From Flavihumibacter rivuli (GTDB taxonomy: Bacteria > Bacteroidota > Bacteroidia > Chitinophagales > Chitinophagaceae): DNA of 64,000 nucleotides. Shown piece after piece: positions 52,799 through 62,310 of this stretch. The notes under the pieces were generated by a model. It was given only the letters and a program-made list of their open reading frames with translations. It was not told where the DNA came from and made no database searches. Position 1 is the stretch's first letter. Every line of letters starts with the position of its first letter. A program made the position numbers and the translations under genes. The stretch lies in NCBI RefSeq assembly GCF_018595685.2, contig NZ_CP092334.1, positions 3,438,001 to 3,502,000 on the forward strand. Reading direction: 5' to 3'.

Positions 52799-55700
52799 TT
52801 AAGGCTTCTTTACCGTAATCATGCCCGCTCCATGGTAAGAATGGTACTCGCTGTTGTACATGGCATCAGCACTGGCCGGCCCCATCCTGAACTTGCCCGG
52901 TGATACCGCCCTTACGGCATAGTAATATACCTGGCGGTTCTGCTGCGCATCCACAAACAAATGGATCCTGTCATCACGGACATCTATATGCGTAGGCGTG
53001 GAAGCATCCTTGATCCAATCCATACCCGGGATCTCCTTGGTCCGCGGGTTCTCGATCTCGAAGCCTGCGGGCAGGAGATCGGTGATCACGACGTTCTCCA
53101 CCACGCTGCTATAGGATTTTTCCAGCACCAACTGCACGATCACCAGGTCATTTTGATTGAAGACATTGGAATGGATCGGTTGTCCATTACGGTTATAGAA
53201 TTTCCGCCTGATCTTCAGGTAGCTGTCTTCTTCCTTGTAAGCACCCGAAATGCTGATGCCTTCTGACTGCCACCAGTAGTACAACTGGCCATTTCCTTTC
53301 ACCACAAGGTCCACATTGGTGCCTGGCAATTCCTTATCGCTAAGCTTGACCGTATTGTTATTGATCCGGGCAATGGTCTTGCCATTGGCCCTGATCTCCC
53401 CGCTGGTGTTGGCTTGATTGGCCTTGCGGGAGAGTTTGCCAATGGCCAGGAAACCAAAGGATGATTCCTGGGTGCTGTACCATCTGCGCTGTTTCAACTG
53501 ATCCGTTACATGCCTTGCCATTACCGGTACCTGGGCATTATTGGGGTCGATCTCAATAAGGGCATTCAGGGCAATGGCCTCATCGCGAATATCAGAATAG
53601 AAGCTGCCTCCTGTCTGCGCCACTGCTACCTCCCCGCTGAACGAACCGGGCAGTAACTCCTTGAAGCGACTTTTATCACCTGCCAGTGCATAAGTGGCCG
53701 CGAGCAGGTATTTGCTATCCAGGCTCAGGATATCGGGCCTTGACTTGTAATAGTTCATGACCGGCACATTCGGCCTGCCGGCCAGTGCCAGTACATACAG
53801 GCTGTAGGCTACTTCCTTCGGTGCGATCTTCTTTTGCTTGTCGCGGTTATAGATGTAATTGATGGTTTCCTTATTGCGCAGCCTGTTATTGATATAGCCC
53901 AGCATGGTGTTCAGCAGGCCCTGCTCCACTTCGAAGCCTGCTTTCCTGGCTTCCAGCAGGAAATGCGCTGAATAGGTCGTCGCCCACCAGTTCTCAGTAT
54001 CGGCCTGGTCCCATAGGGTGATGGCACCATTGTATAACTGGCGCATCTTGATCTTCCGGATGGCTTCCATCACATTGGCATTGGCGCTTTGTTTATTGGC
54101 CGTTCCTTTCTTCAGCAAGTCTGCCATATCACCAAAATACAATTGGGGGAAGGCGGATGAAACGGTCTGCTCGGTACAGCCATAGGGATATTCCACGAGG
54201 TATTGCAATTGATTGGCCAGTTCGAGCGCAGGTGACCTACTCACCACCAACTGGTAGCGACTGCTGCCGGGCATGAAGTCGGCCGTGCCGATACTGATCG
54301 CCTTTGTGCTGTTGGCATTGACCACTCCTGATCCGGTCATCTTTTGAAGGGTAGAAGGCGGCCTGACGGTGATATCGGTTTCTTCCCTGAACTTTTCGCC
54401 CATGCCGGCCACTTCAATTTCTACTTTTCCTGCAGCTATTTGTGAACGCGCAGCCACCCTGAAGTTCACCACGGCCTCACTGCCAGCTTCAACACTGGCC
54501 GTTTGCTGGCCGGACCCGATCACCTCCAGCGGCCCTTGTACCCTGATGCTGGCCGTTAAGTTGCCATTGTTCCTGGTGGTATTGGTGATGGTCACCGGAA
54601 CATTGATGGTATCGGTTGGACTCAGGAATCTTGGCATGGCTGTACTCAGGACAACAGGATCTGCCACTGTCATCAGTTTTTCGCCTGAACCAAATTGGTT
54701 ATTGTTGACAGCCAGTGCCATCAACCTGACCTCACCGGAGAATTGCGGGATATCAAACTCAAAGCTGGCTTCCCCTGAGCTGTTAGCGGTCTTGATGCCA
54801 CTCCAGTAGGAAACGATCTTCACGCGCTTATTGGGCATGGGGTTTACCCGCTGGTTCATGCTCAGCGCCCCATCGCCACCGGTGCTGCTCAGCCTGGCTT
54901 TCAACTCGGGGAACAGCAAAGGGTAGAGGTCGAAGGCGTTTACCCCCAGGGCGCGTTGTGCATAGAAATGCGCATAGGGATCAGGGGTAGCAAAGTCGGT
55001 AACCTGCAAAACGCCATTGTCAACTGCGGCGAGGGTGACCTGGCTTCCCGGTTGGGTTTTCACCATTACCTTCTGGTGGGTACGGGAGCGAACGGCCGAC
55101 TGGGCCTGGATATCCACCCGCATTTTCCGCGATGCCTGTTCCACCTTCACGCTCCTGAAACCATGCGCTACCGTAAGCGGGATATCTGAGGCATCATGGG
55201 GTTTGAATAGGGTAGCAGTGATGTATACATTGGGCAGGTGCTCGGCGGTTAGTTGCAGGTCCAGGCTGGCATTGCGTTTGGAAACATCAACGTATTGATG
55301 GCTCAGAACCTTGTCCTGCTCCATGGTAACCAGCATCTTCCCGTTGAAAGGGGTCTTGAAAAGCAGTTTAACAGATTCCCCTTCCGCGTAGCTGGCCTTA
55401 TCTGTTTCAATATCGATCTCGCCTTCCGTATTCACATCAAAGGAATTGTTGTCGCCACCCCAACTGCCATAACTATAGAAACTGCGGCTGACATAGGCCG
55501 ATGCACCGGGGATGTACAACCGAATTTCATAATTGCCGGGCGTGCGAGGGGTGAAACTGTAGAAGGTGTTCTCCCCGTTGATGGTGGCATTGCCTTGTGC
55601 GACCACCTTGTCTTCCTGTTGCGATTCATACCGGAAATAATTCCCGCTCTTTGCGAGCACGGTCCGGTATTCATGTTTGATGACCTGTACAGCAGCTACA

Positions 55701-58189
55701 GCACCATTAAGTGGCCGTTCATTCTTGTCGAGTGCGATCACCGGGAAGCGGATAGGCTGTTGCAGCGGGAAATAATCATAACCGTTATCACCGATGCCGA
55801 AGAATACTTCCTGGGTATAGATCTCGGCACTGGCCTTCCTGCTAACCGGCCTGCCCGTTTCATCGAAAACAGTAGTATAGAAATTGGTTTGCAGGAGCCC
55901 GATATTCTTGTACATATCCGGGACGGTAAAGCTTTCACTGGCATTACCCTGCTCATTGGTATTGCCTTCCCTCAGTTGTTTGTCGAAGAAACTGTTCTGG
56001 TTGGCCAGGTTGAACTGGAACTGGCGGTATTTTTTGGGGGAGAAGGCCAGTTGGTTCACCTGGATCTCTGTTTCGTATTTACGGTTGGCGGCAGGTGGCC
56101 CGAAGAAATTGGTGGCGGTAATGGACAGGTTGGCCTTCTCGCCCGGTTTGAGCTGTGCTTTATCCAGCTTCGTGTTCACTTTAATGCGATCTGGTACGAA
56201 TTCTTCCACCATGAAGTTTTTGGTGGTGAGCAGGACATCATTGCCGGTATAGACTTCCATGGTGTAGCTGCCCGTAATGGCTGCAGTTGCAATGTCGAGA
56301 CTGCCTTCGAGCATACCCTGGGCATTGAGGTTCTTGCGGATGGTCTTCAGTTCCTTACCCGTTGGCAGGAGGAACTTCATTTTCAAAGGCATTTCCCCGG
56401 GGGATTGCCAATTCGCATTGCGGGCGATCAGGGCAAAATTGATCTTCTCGCCGGGCCGGTAAATATCCCTTTCCGCATATACAAATGCATCGATGCCTGT
56501 ACTATTGATCCTTTTGCCCCCTACTTCAAAGCGGGAAGTATTGACGGCCGTATTGCTAAAAGGCAGGTAGTTGAAATCGCCGGCTGTCTTCGCTACCAGC
56601 ATCGCCGGTTTGAAGCCTGCCATTTCTTTTCGCATATACGCAATCGTTGCCACGCCGTTCTCGTCCGTTGTTCCCATCCCCAGGAGCTGGTTATTGGCGC
56701 CGTAAGCGGAGACCGTTACATCCTTCATGGCCTTGGCGGTTTTGATGGAATTGGCAAAGACCCAGATCGCGTCCTTGCCTTCCTTCGCGATCAATCCAAT
56801 ATCAGACAGCGAGATGAAGCGGCTATCACTTACCCAGTAATCATCACTGGACCTGATGCGGATATGGTAGATGCCTTTGAAGTCCGGTAATTTGTCCTCA
56901 ACCGAGAAATGAAAGAGCCTTGACGCGCCATTTTTCGGAAGGGTGCTGGTCTCGATCTCTTTTTCATAGATCACATCGCCGAAACTCAGGTCGCCGCCTT
57001 CATTATAATAGTATCCCTGCTCGCCGTCCTTTTCCTCCGGGGAATAGCCGTAATTTTTAGCGGCCAGCAGGTTGTTCTCATAGATCTTGGAGACCACTAC
57101 CTTGACCTTGGGGATATTGACAATGCTGACCTCAATATTCTTATAGCCTTCACCGGACAGGTAGGTCGCTTTCCGGTTGGTGAAGTTGACCGAAGGTTCC
57201 AGTTCACCAAACCCGAAGCTGTTGGTGTAGTCCTCCTTCAGTTGCCCGCCGATCTTTCCCCTCAATCCTTTGAGGATGGTCAGCTCATAGGTTTTCTCGT
57301 TGCTGAAGCCATCACTGCTGATGAACAGTCCGTTCTCGGTCAGTTCGGTGGAGAATTTTACAGCAGGACTGATCTTTACCAGGGCTGAAAGGTCGTTGTT
57401 GGCGAGTTGCTGGCTGGTCCTGATGATGAGTTTACCCGTTGAACCATCGTGTTCAGTTTCCATATCATTTATGGTCAGCACAAAAGGGGAAGGTACATTG
57501 CCATCCATTTGCTGTGCCTCGGCAGTGGGGTTGCTTCCACCTTCCGGCAGTAGTCCTTTGTCGAGACTGATAGAGATGGGCATATCCCTGTCTTCCGCCC
57601 GGAGGTCCAGGATCCGCAGGACCATGAACCTGGATGCGGAAGCGCTGACCAGTGAGTAGTTGACAGATTTGCCATCCACTTGCAGCCTGAGTTTCTCCTT
57701 CAGCTGAGCCGGCTGGATGGGGTAGTTGAAACTAAGTTCCACCTGCGGGATCGCCGAGGTACTGTTCTCGTCCTGTAAGACCCAGGTAATGTTAGAGCCT
57801 TCCAGTTTGAGGGCTGGTGTGTAGAAGCTGATCTTTTTGGGTTGTTCGATCTGGCCGTAAGCCGAATGTTGCAGGACGGCTTTGTTGATCGTGGCGGTAT
57901 AATTGGTGGCCGGCGCCAATGGATTGGCCGGGGAGAAGACCAATTCATCCGGGCTTTCCCATCGGAACTTTCCCGGGATCTTGGGTTCGAAACTGATGTA
58001 TTCCGTTGCATCCCAGCGATTCAATAGCGAGTCGCTGACCAGTGGTTTACTGAAACGGAATACCAGGTTCTGGAGTTGGGAGACTTCTTTTTCAGCGTTG
58101 GTGAATTCAAGGCTTACTGTTTTGCGGTTACAGGCCGATAACGTTGTAAACAGTATTACAACGAAGGCCAGGGCCAATTTGCTGCGCAT
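52799..58189 (-). CDS. Bacterial alpha-2-macroglobulin lipoprotein (YfhM-like)
   Basis: A 1796-residue lipoprotein: signal with lipobox 'TLSAC' (C20), a run of macroglobulin domains, a bait-like region in the middle, and a thioester domain with the motif 'YGCTEQ' (C1338) followed by a helical alpha-barrel and the C-terminal receptor-like domain. The thioester lets it trap attacking proteases covalently, in the periplasm. The ATG at 58189 opens on the lipoprotein signal; a longer frame from 58273 would put 28 residues before it. It is divergent from a penicillin-binding protein 1C gene, its usual partner in Gram-negative bacteria, where the two guard and repair the cell wall. Confidence 0.93.
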   Translation of the reverse strand: MRSKLALAFVVILFTTLSACNRKTVSLEFTNAEKEVSQLQNLVFRFSKPLVSDSLLNRWDATEYISFEPKIPGKFRWESPDELVFSPANPLAPATNYTATINKAVLQHSAYGQIEQPKKISFYTPALKLEGSNITWVLQDENSTSAIPQVELSFNYPIQPAQLKEKLRLQVDGKSVNYSLVSASASRFMVLRILDLRAEDRDMPISISLDKGLLPEGGSNPTAEAQQMDGNVPSPFVLTINDMETEHDGSTGKLIIRTSQQLANNDLSALVKISPAVKFSTELTENGLFISSDGFSNEKTYELTILKGLRGKIGGQLKEDYTNSFGFGELEPSVNFTNRKATYLSGEGYKNIEVSIVNIPKVKVVVSKIYENNLLAAKNYGYSPEEKDGEQGYYYNEGGDLSFGDVIYEKEIETSTLPKNGASRLFHFSVEDKLPDFKGIYHIRIRSSDDYWVSDSRFISLSDIGLIAKEGKDAIWVFANSIKTAKAMKDVTVSAYGANNQLLGMGTTDENGVATIAYMRKEMAGFKPAMLVAKTAGDFNYLPFSNTAVNTSRFEVGGKRINSTGIDAFVYAERDIYRPGEKINFALIARNANWQSPGEMPLKMKFLLPTGKELKTIRKNLNAQGMLEGSLDIATAAITGSYTMEVYTGNDVLLTTKNFMVEEFVPDRIKVNTKLDKAQLKPGEKANLSITATNFFGPPAANRKYETEIQVNQLAFSPKKYRQFQFNLANQNSFFDKQLREGNTNEQGNASESFTVPDMYKNIGLLQTNFYTTVFDETGRPVSRKASAEIYTQEVFFGIGDNGYDYFPLQQPIRFPVIALDKNERPLNGAVAAVQVIKHEYRTVLAKSGNYFRYESQQEDKVVAQGNATINGENTFYSFTPRTPGNYEIRLYIPGASAYVSRSFYSYGSWGGDNNSFDVNTEGEIDIETDKASYAEGESVKLLFKTPFNGKMLVTMEQDKVLSHQYVDVSKRNASLDLQLTAEHLPNVYITATLFKPHDASDIPLTVAHGFRSVKVEQASRKMRVDIQAQSAVRSRTHQKVMVKTQPGSQVTLAAVDNGVLQVTDFATPDPYAHFYAQRALGVNAFDLYPLLFPELKARLSSTGGDGALSMNQRVNPMPNKRVKIVSYWSGIKTANSSGEASFEFDIPQFSGEVRLMALAVNNNQFGSGEKLMTVADPVVLSTAMPRFLSPTDTINVPVTITNTTRNNGNLTASIRVQGPLEVIGSGQQTASVEAGSEAVVNFRVAARSQIAAGKVEIEVAGMGEKFREETDITVRPPSTLQKMTGSGVVNANSTKAISIGTADFMPGSSRYQLVVSRSPALELANQLQYLVEYPYGCTEQTVSSAFPQLYFGDMADLLKKGTANKQSANANVMEAIRKIKMRQLYNGAITLWDQADTENWWATTYSAHFLLEARKAGFEVEQGLLNTMLGYINNRLRNKETINYIYNRDKQKKIAPKEVAYSLYVLALAGRPNVPVMNYYKSRPDILSLDSKYLLAATYALAGDKSRFKELLPGSFSGEVAVAQTGGSFYSDIRDEAIALNALIEIDPNNAQVPVMARHVTDQLKQRRWYSTQESSFGFLAIGKLSRKANQANTSGEIRANGKTIARINNNTVKLSDKELPGTNVDLVVKGNGQLYYWWQSEGISISGAYKEEDSYLKIRRKFYNRNGQPIHSNVFNQNDLVIVQLVLEKSYSSVVENVVITDLLPAGFEIENPRTKEIPGMDWIKDASTPTHIDVRDDRIHLFVDAQQNRQVYYYAVRAVSPGKFRMGPASADAMYNSEYHSYHGAGMITVKKP

Positions 58190-58383
58190 AAAGATGAGGG
58201 TTAATGGTCGGTGAGTGGACTGCCGGTTTATCAGCGGAAGTTGATGTAAGTTACAAAAGAAAATTGCCGGCAAGAATGTTGGTGAGCAGTCTTTGTTGAT
58301 TTATCAATCATTTAAGAAATCGCTTTTTTCGCTGCTGTTGATTTGTTGGAATTTTAATTGTTCCTTGCTTAGGAATATCGGCC

Positions 58384-60732
58384 ATGATCACCCGACTCCA
58401 AACTTATTTTTCGCAACCCAACCGGGCAAGGTCCTGGCTCAAGGGGTTGTTGGTTTTCCTTTCTCCCTTCCTTCTTTTTATCCTGCTGAATATCGTTTTC
58501 CCTTTGCCTGACAGGGTAGAGTATTCAACGATCATCACGGACAGGAAGGGGGAGGTCATCCATGCCTTTCTCTGTACCGACCAGCAATGGCGTATGAAGA
58601 CAGAGTTGGAAGAGATCTCGCCGCTTTTGCAGAAGGCCATTGTGGCGAAAGAAGACAAATGGTTCTATCGCCATCCTGGTGTTAACCCATTGGCCATTGG
58701 CAGGGCGGTTTTTAATAATGTTGCGACAGGAAGGCGAACATCAGGAGCTTCTACCATCACCATGCAGGTGGCGAAATTGCTGGAGCCGAAACGCAGGACC
58801 TACCTGAATAAATTGGTGGAGGTCTTCCGGGCCTTTCAACTGGAATGGAAATACTCGAAGCAGGAGATCCTGCAACTCTACCTCAACCTGCTTCCCTATG
58901 GCGGCAATATCCAGGGGGTGAAGTCGGCCGCGGTTATTTATTTCAGGAAGAATCCCGACCATCTTTCCCTTGCCGAGATCATGGCACTTGCAGTCATCCC
59001 GAATCGCCCGGGCAGCCTGGTCATTGGCAGGAATAACCCGGCCATAGTTGACGAACGCAACCGGTGGTTGGGAAGGTTCAGGGAGGAAGGGCATTTCAGC
59101 GGGCAGGATATCAGGGATGCCCTGGAAGAGCCATTGGTGGCAGAACGCCATGCAGTGCCGCGACTGGCGCCGCACCTGGCCTATAAGCTGAAGCAGAGTG
59201 GACAGGTGATCTGTCATAGTACTATTGAGCTTAATACCCAATTGAAGGCGGAGAAGATCGTCGCTGATTATATCAGGGGCCAGCGTCTGCAGGGAATCCG
59301 GAATGCGGCAGCAATGATCATTGATAACCGCAGCCATAAGGTGGTCGCCTATATCGGGTCGGCTGATTTTTATGATACTACAGATGCGGGGCAGGTGAAC
59401 GGTGCGGCAGCCGTTCGGCAACCGGGCAGTACCCTTAAGCCCCTGCTCTATGGGTTATGTATGGATGGAGGATTGATGACACCGAGGTTAATGATCAGCG
59501 ATGTTTCGGTTAATTATAATGGTTATATGCCGGAGAATTATGATAAGGAGTTCAATGGCAATGTGACCATGGAATATGCGCTGGACCATTCCCTGAATAT
59601 CCCGGCCGTCAAGGCCCTTAGCTGGTATGGCAAGGACAGGTTCATCGCTAAGCTGCTCGATTGCCGTTTTGAACAGGTACGGAAGGACCAGCGCAAGCTG
59701 GGACTGTCCATGATCCTGGGCGGCTGCGGGGCTACTTTGGAAGAGTTGACGGCAGTCTTTGCAGCCTTTGCCACCAGGGGCGATTATTATCCCCTGCAAT
59801 ACCTGGAGCAGGACAGTAGTGCGAAACCGGGACGGGCAAGGAAAAAGCAATTGGTTTCCCAGGCATCAGCTTATTTATTGAGCGAGATGCTTTCCAAGGT
59901 CAATCGTCCAGATTTTCCACTGAATTGGCAGAGTACGGAGAAGATGCCCAAGATCGCCTGGAAGACCGGCACCTCCTACGGTCGCAGGGATGCCTGGAGT
60001 ATCGGTTATAACAAGGATTATACCATTGGGGTGTGGGTAGGAAATTTTTCCGGTGTTGGTGTACCCGGACTCAGTGGAGCGGAAGTGGCGACGCCCTTGC
60101 TTTTTCGGTTATTCAATACCGTTGATTACGATAATGAAGGGGAGTGGTTTGAAGTGCCGAATGGCCTGGACAGCCGCATCGTTTGCGAAGTATCGGGCAA
60201 GGTACCGGGGGAGCATTGTACCAACCTGGTGACGGATCATTTTATCCCTCTTGTTTCCGGAACAGAGACCTGCGAACACCTTATTGAAGTGGCAGTGGAT
60301 GAAAAGGAGACCAGATCGTATTGCCGGAACTGTATGCCTGAAGCAGGCTACAGGAAATTGCTCTATCCTAACCTGGGTCCTGAGATGCAGTCCTGGATGG
60401 AAGAACGAAAGATCGTTTTCAAACGGATCCCCCCGCATAATCCCGATTGCGAAATGGTGTTCAGGGAGGGGGCTCCAAGGATCACTTCACTTTCAGCCAA
60501 TGAGGAATACCTGATCGATCAATCGGATCCCGAACCTCTTCAACTGGCCTGCCGAACGGGCAGTGATGTGTCGCGGGTGTATTGGTACATCAATGACCAG
60601 TATTATAAATCAGCTTCCCCTGGCAGCAGTATTTTCTTTATGCCATCAGAAGGTCCGGTAAAGATTTCCTGTACCGATGATAAAGGCAGGAATACCAACC
60701 TCTGGATCAGGGTGCGGATGGTAGCATTTTAG
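58384..60732 (+). CDS. pbpC: Penicillin-binding protein 1C
   Basis: A 782-residue inner-membrane peptidoglycan synthase. After one membrane helix (about residues 18-40) comes a glycosyltransferase-51 domain with catalytic E90 ('KEDKWFYRHPGVN'), then a transpeptidase domain with S349-T-L-K352, the 'SLN' motif in 'DHSLNIPAVKAL' and K527-T-G529. The C-terminal 110 or so residues are the small BiPBP_C-type domain found only in PbpC. All motifs of an active bifunctional enzyme are intact. It is divergent from the alpha-2-macroglobulin gene, the known partner, with about 190 bases between starts. Confidence 0.95.
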   Translation: MITRLQTYFSQPNRARSWLKGLLVFLSPFLLFILLNIVFPLPDRVEYSTIITDRKGEVIHAFLCTDQQWRMKTELEEISPLLQKAIVAKEDKWFYRHPGVNPLAIGRAVFNNVATGRRTSGASTITMQVAKLLEPKRRTYLNKLVEVFRAFQLEWKYSKQEILQLYLNLLPYGGNIQGVKSAAVIYFRKNPDHLSLAEIMALAVIPNRPGSLVIGRNNPAIVDERNRWLGRFREEGHFSGQDIRDALEEPLVAERHAVPRLAPHLAYKLKQSGQVICHSTIELNTQLKAEKIVADYIRGQRLQGIRNAAAMIIDNRSHKVVAYIGSADFYDTTDAGQVNGAAAVRQPGSTLKPLLYGLCMDGGLMTPRLMISDVSVNYNGYMPENYDKEFNGNVTMEYALDHSLNIPAVKALSWYGKDRFIAKLLDCRFEQVRKDQRKLGLSMILGGCGATLEELTAVFAAFATRGDYYPLQYLEQDSSAKPGRARKKQLVSQASAYLLSEMLSKVNRPDFPLNWQSTEKMPKIAWKTGTSYGRRDAWSIGYNKDYTIGVWVGNFSGVGVPGLSGAEVATPLLFRLFNTVDYDNEGEWFEVPNGLDSRIVCEVSGKVPGEHCTNLVTDHFIPLVSGTETCEHLIEVAVDEKETRSYCRNCMPEAGYRKLLYPNLGPEMQSWMEERKIVFKRIPPHNPDCEMVFREGAPRITSLSANEEYLIDQSDPEPLQLACRTGSDVSRVYWYINDQYYKSASPGSSIFFMPSEGPVKISCTDDKGRNTNLWIRVRMVAF

Positions 60733-60848
60733 GTCGAGGATAGTTTTTTTGCAGTCGGAACCTATGGTTGTGGCCCAAGGTTGCCTGATTTACAGGATAA
60801 GGGCATTCCATCGTCCAGTTGCCCTGGTGGATCCTATTCTCTTTTATC

Positions 60849-62168
60849 TTATTTGGCTACTTCTATTTTCACCTTTATTTTTTTAAGCTTCTCATTTTTG
60901 ATCAGCTGAAGGGTATGCGTAGCTTTTGATTTCCGGATGGCCACAAAGGAAAGGAAATCCTTTACCTCGATCAGCCCGATATCCTCCTTCTTTAATTGGC
61001 CTTTATTGGTCAGGAAACCTACAATATCAACTTTGTTCACTTTGTCCTTCTTGCCGGCAGAAATGTAAAGGGTGGTCCATTTCGGCTTTTCCGGGATTTC
61101 TACCTTTTCCGGCAACTTCATCTCTGCAACGGCGGGATCAATGAATTCAGGAAGGTGTTCACCCGGGCCAACTATCAGGATCGCGCAACCACTGGCATCC
61201 ATTCTGGCGGTTCGTCCATTCCTATGGGTAAAGCTTTCTTCTGTAGCAGGCAAATGGTAGTGGATGATGTACCGGATATTTGGTATGTCGAGTCCGCGGG
61301 CAGCAAGGTCGGTGGTCACCAATACATTGGAAGTGCCATTCCTGAATTTCGCAATCGCGAGGTCCCGGGATTGCTGATCAAGGGCTCCATGGTAGAAAAC
61401 AGTGGTGATCCCTTTGTCCTTCAGGAATTGACTGGTCTTTTCCACAGCCTCCCGAAAATTAAGGAAGACGATCGTTGACCGGTTGCCAAGTTCGCAGATC
61501 AGCCTGAAAAGGCTTTCGAGCTTGTCCTCATCAATACTTGCCACCCACCTGACCTCCAGTGCTGCAGGAGGTTCCCCCGTCAGGAAATTCAATTTGTAGA
61601 CATCCTTCATGCTGACGAATGACGGGATCTCCAAGGCTTCAGTGGCTGATATCATCATCTTTTTATGGAGGTTCGAAAGACTTTTCAAAATGAAGGACAT
61701 CTCCTCTTCAAATCCCAGTTCAAGCGATTTATCGAATTCATCAAGTACCAGGGTTTCGATCCCGGTTAGCCGGATATTTCCTCGGCGGATATGGTCTGCG
61801 ATCCTGCCAGGTGTTCCAACGATCAAAAGTGGTGATTCCCTGAGGTTATTTTCTTCTGTTTCCCTCAGGTGACCGCCATAACAACAGGTCACCGAGATTC
61901 CCGTGCCCATATTCTTGAACACCTGTTCAATTTGAAGGGCGAGTTCGCGGGATGGTGCAATGACCATCGCCTGGGTATGCTTTTTCGCGGGATCGATCCT
62001 TTCCAATAGCGGCAACAGAAAGGCAATGGTTTTTCCTGACCCTGTCCCGGAAAGCAGGATAATGTCCTGGTGTTCCCGGTTGGCTTTTATAGAGGCTTCC
62101 TGCATCTCATTAAAAGCGGCTATGTTCAGGGCTTTAAGGATGGCTTCGGGATTATAGTGGCTTGGCAT
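60849..62168 (-). CDS. DEAD-box RNA helicase, DbpA-like
   Basis: A 439-residue helicase. Motifs in order: Q motif 'FNEMQEASI', Walker A 'GTGSGKT', 'PSRELALQIEQ' (Ia), 'GTPGRIADHI' (Ib), motif II 'LDEFDKSLELGF', 'ISATEA' (III), 'LVTTDLAARGLDIP' (V) and 'HRNGRTARMD' (VI). Motif II reads D-E-F-D instead of D-E-A-D. The C-terminal 75 residues, with 'LYISAGKKDKVNKVDIVGFL', form a DbpA-type RNA-binding domain, which in E. coli targets hairpin 92 of 23S rRNA. It likely acts in ribosome assembly. A promoter box lies four bases before the start codon, so the message may lack a leader. Confidence 0.9.
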   Translation of the reverse strand: MPSHYNPEAILKALNIAAFNEMQEASIKANREHQDIILLSGTGSGKTIAFLLPLLERIDPAKKHTQAMVIAPSRELALQIEQVFKNMGTGISVTCCYGGHLRETEENNLRESPLLIVGTPGRIADHIRRGNIRLTGIETLVLDEFDKSLELGFEEEMSFILKSLSNLHKKMMISATEALEIPSFVSMKDVYKLNFLTGEPPAALEVRWVASIDEDKLESLFRLICELGNRSTIVFLNFREAVEKTSQFLKDKGITTVFYHGALDQQSRDLAIAKFRNGTSNVLVTTDLAARGLDIPNIRYIIHYHLPATEESFTHRNGRTARMDASGCAILIVGPGEHLPEFIDPAVAEMKLPEKVEIPEKPKWTTLYISAGKKDKVNKVDIVGFLTNKGQLKKEDIGLIEVKDFLSFVAIRKSKATHTLQLIKNEKLKKIKVKIEVAK

Positions 62169-62172
62169 TTGG

Positions 62173-62180
62173 CAAAGGTA
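62173..62180 (-). promoter_or_regulatory. -7 promoter box of the helicase gene
   Basis: On the minus strand TACCTTTG, a perfect TAnnTTTG box, ends four bases before the ATG at 62168. A TTG lies 24 bases upstream of it, slightly further than usual. If this is the promoter, the message begins at or next to the start codon. Confidence 0.5.
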
Positions 62181-62310
62181 TAGGATAGCAGCCGGTATTT
62201 TTTACAAGGCTCCCGCCAGGGAACTTCTAAGGAGCAGTTGGGATCTTTTTTGCAATGAGCCTTCCTCAACAACATAACCGGAACACCCAGCCTTGAAAAA
62301 TTTTTAATCC

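Noticed and set aside
55253..56890. 545-codon plus-strand open frame
   Set aside because: Entirely antisense to the alpha-2-macroglobulin gene; it has no start context or family pattern and is a shadow of that gene's codon use.
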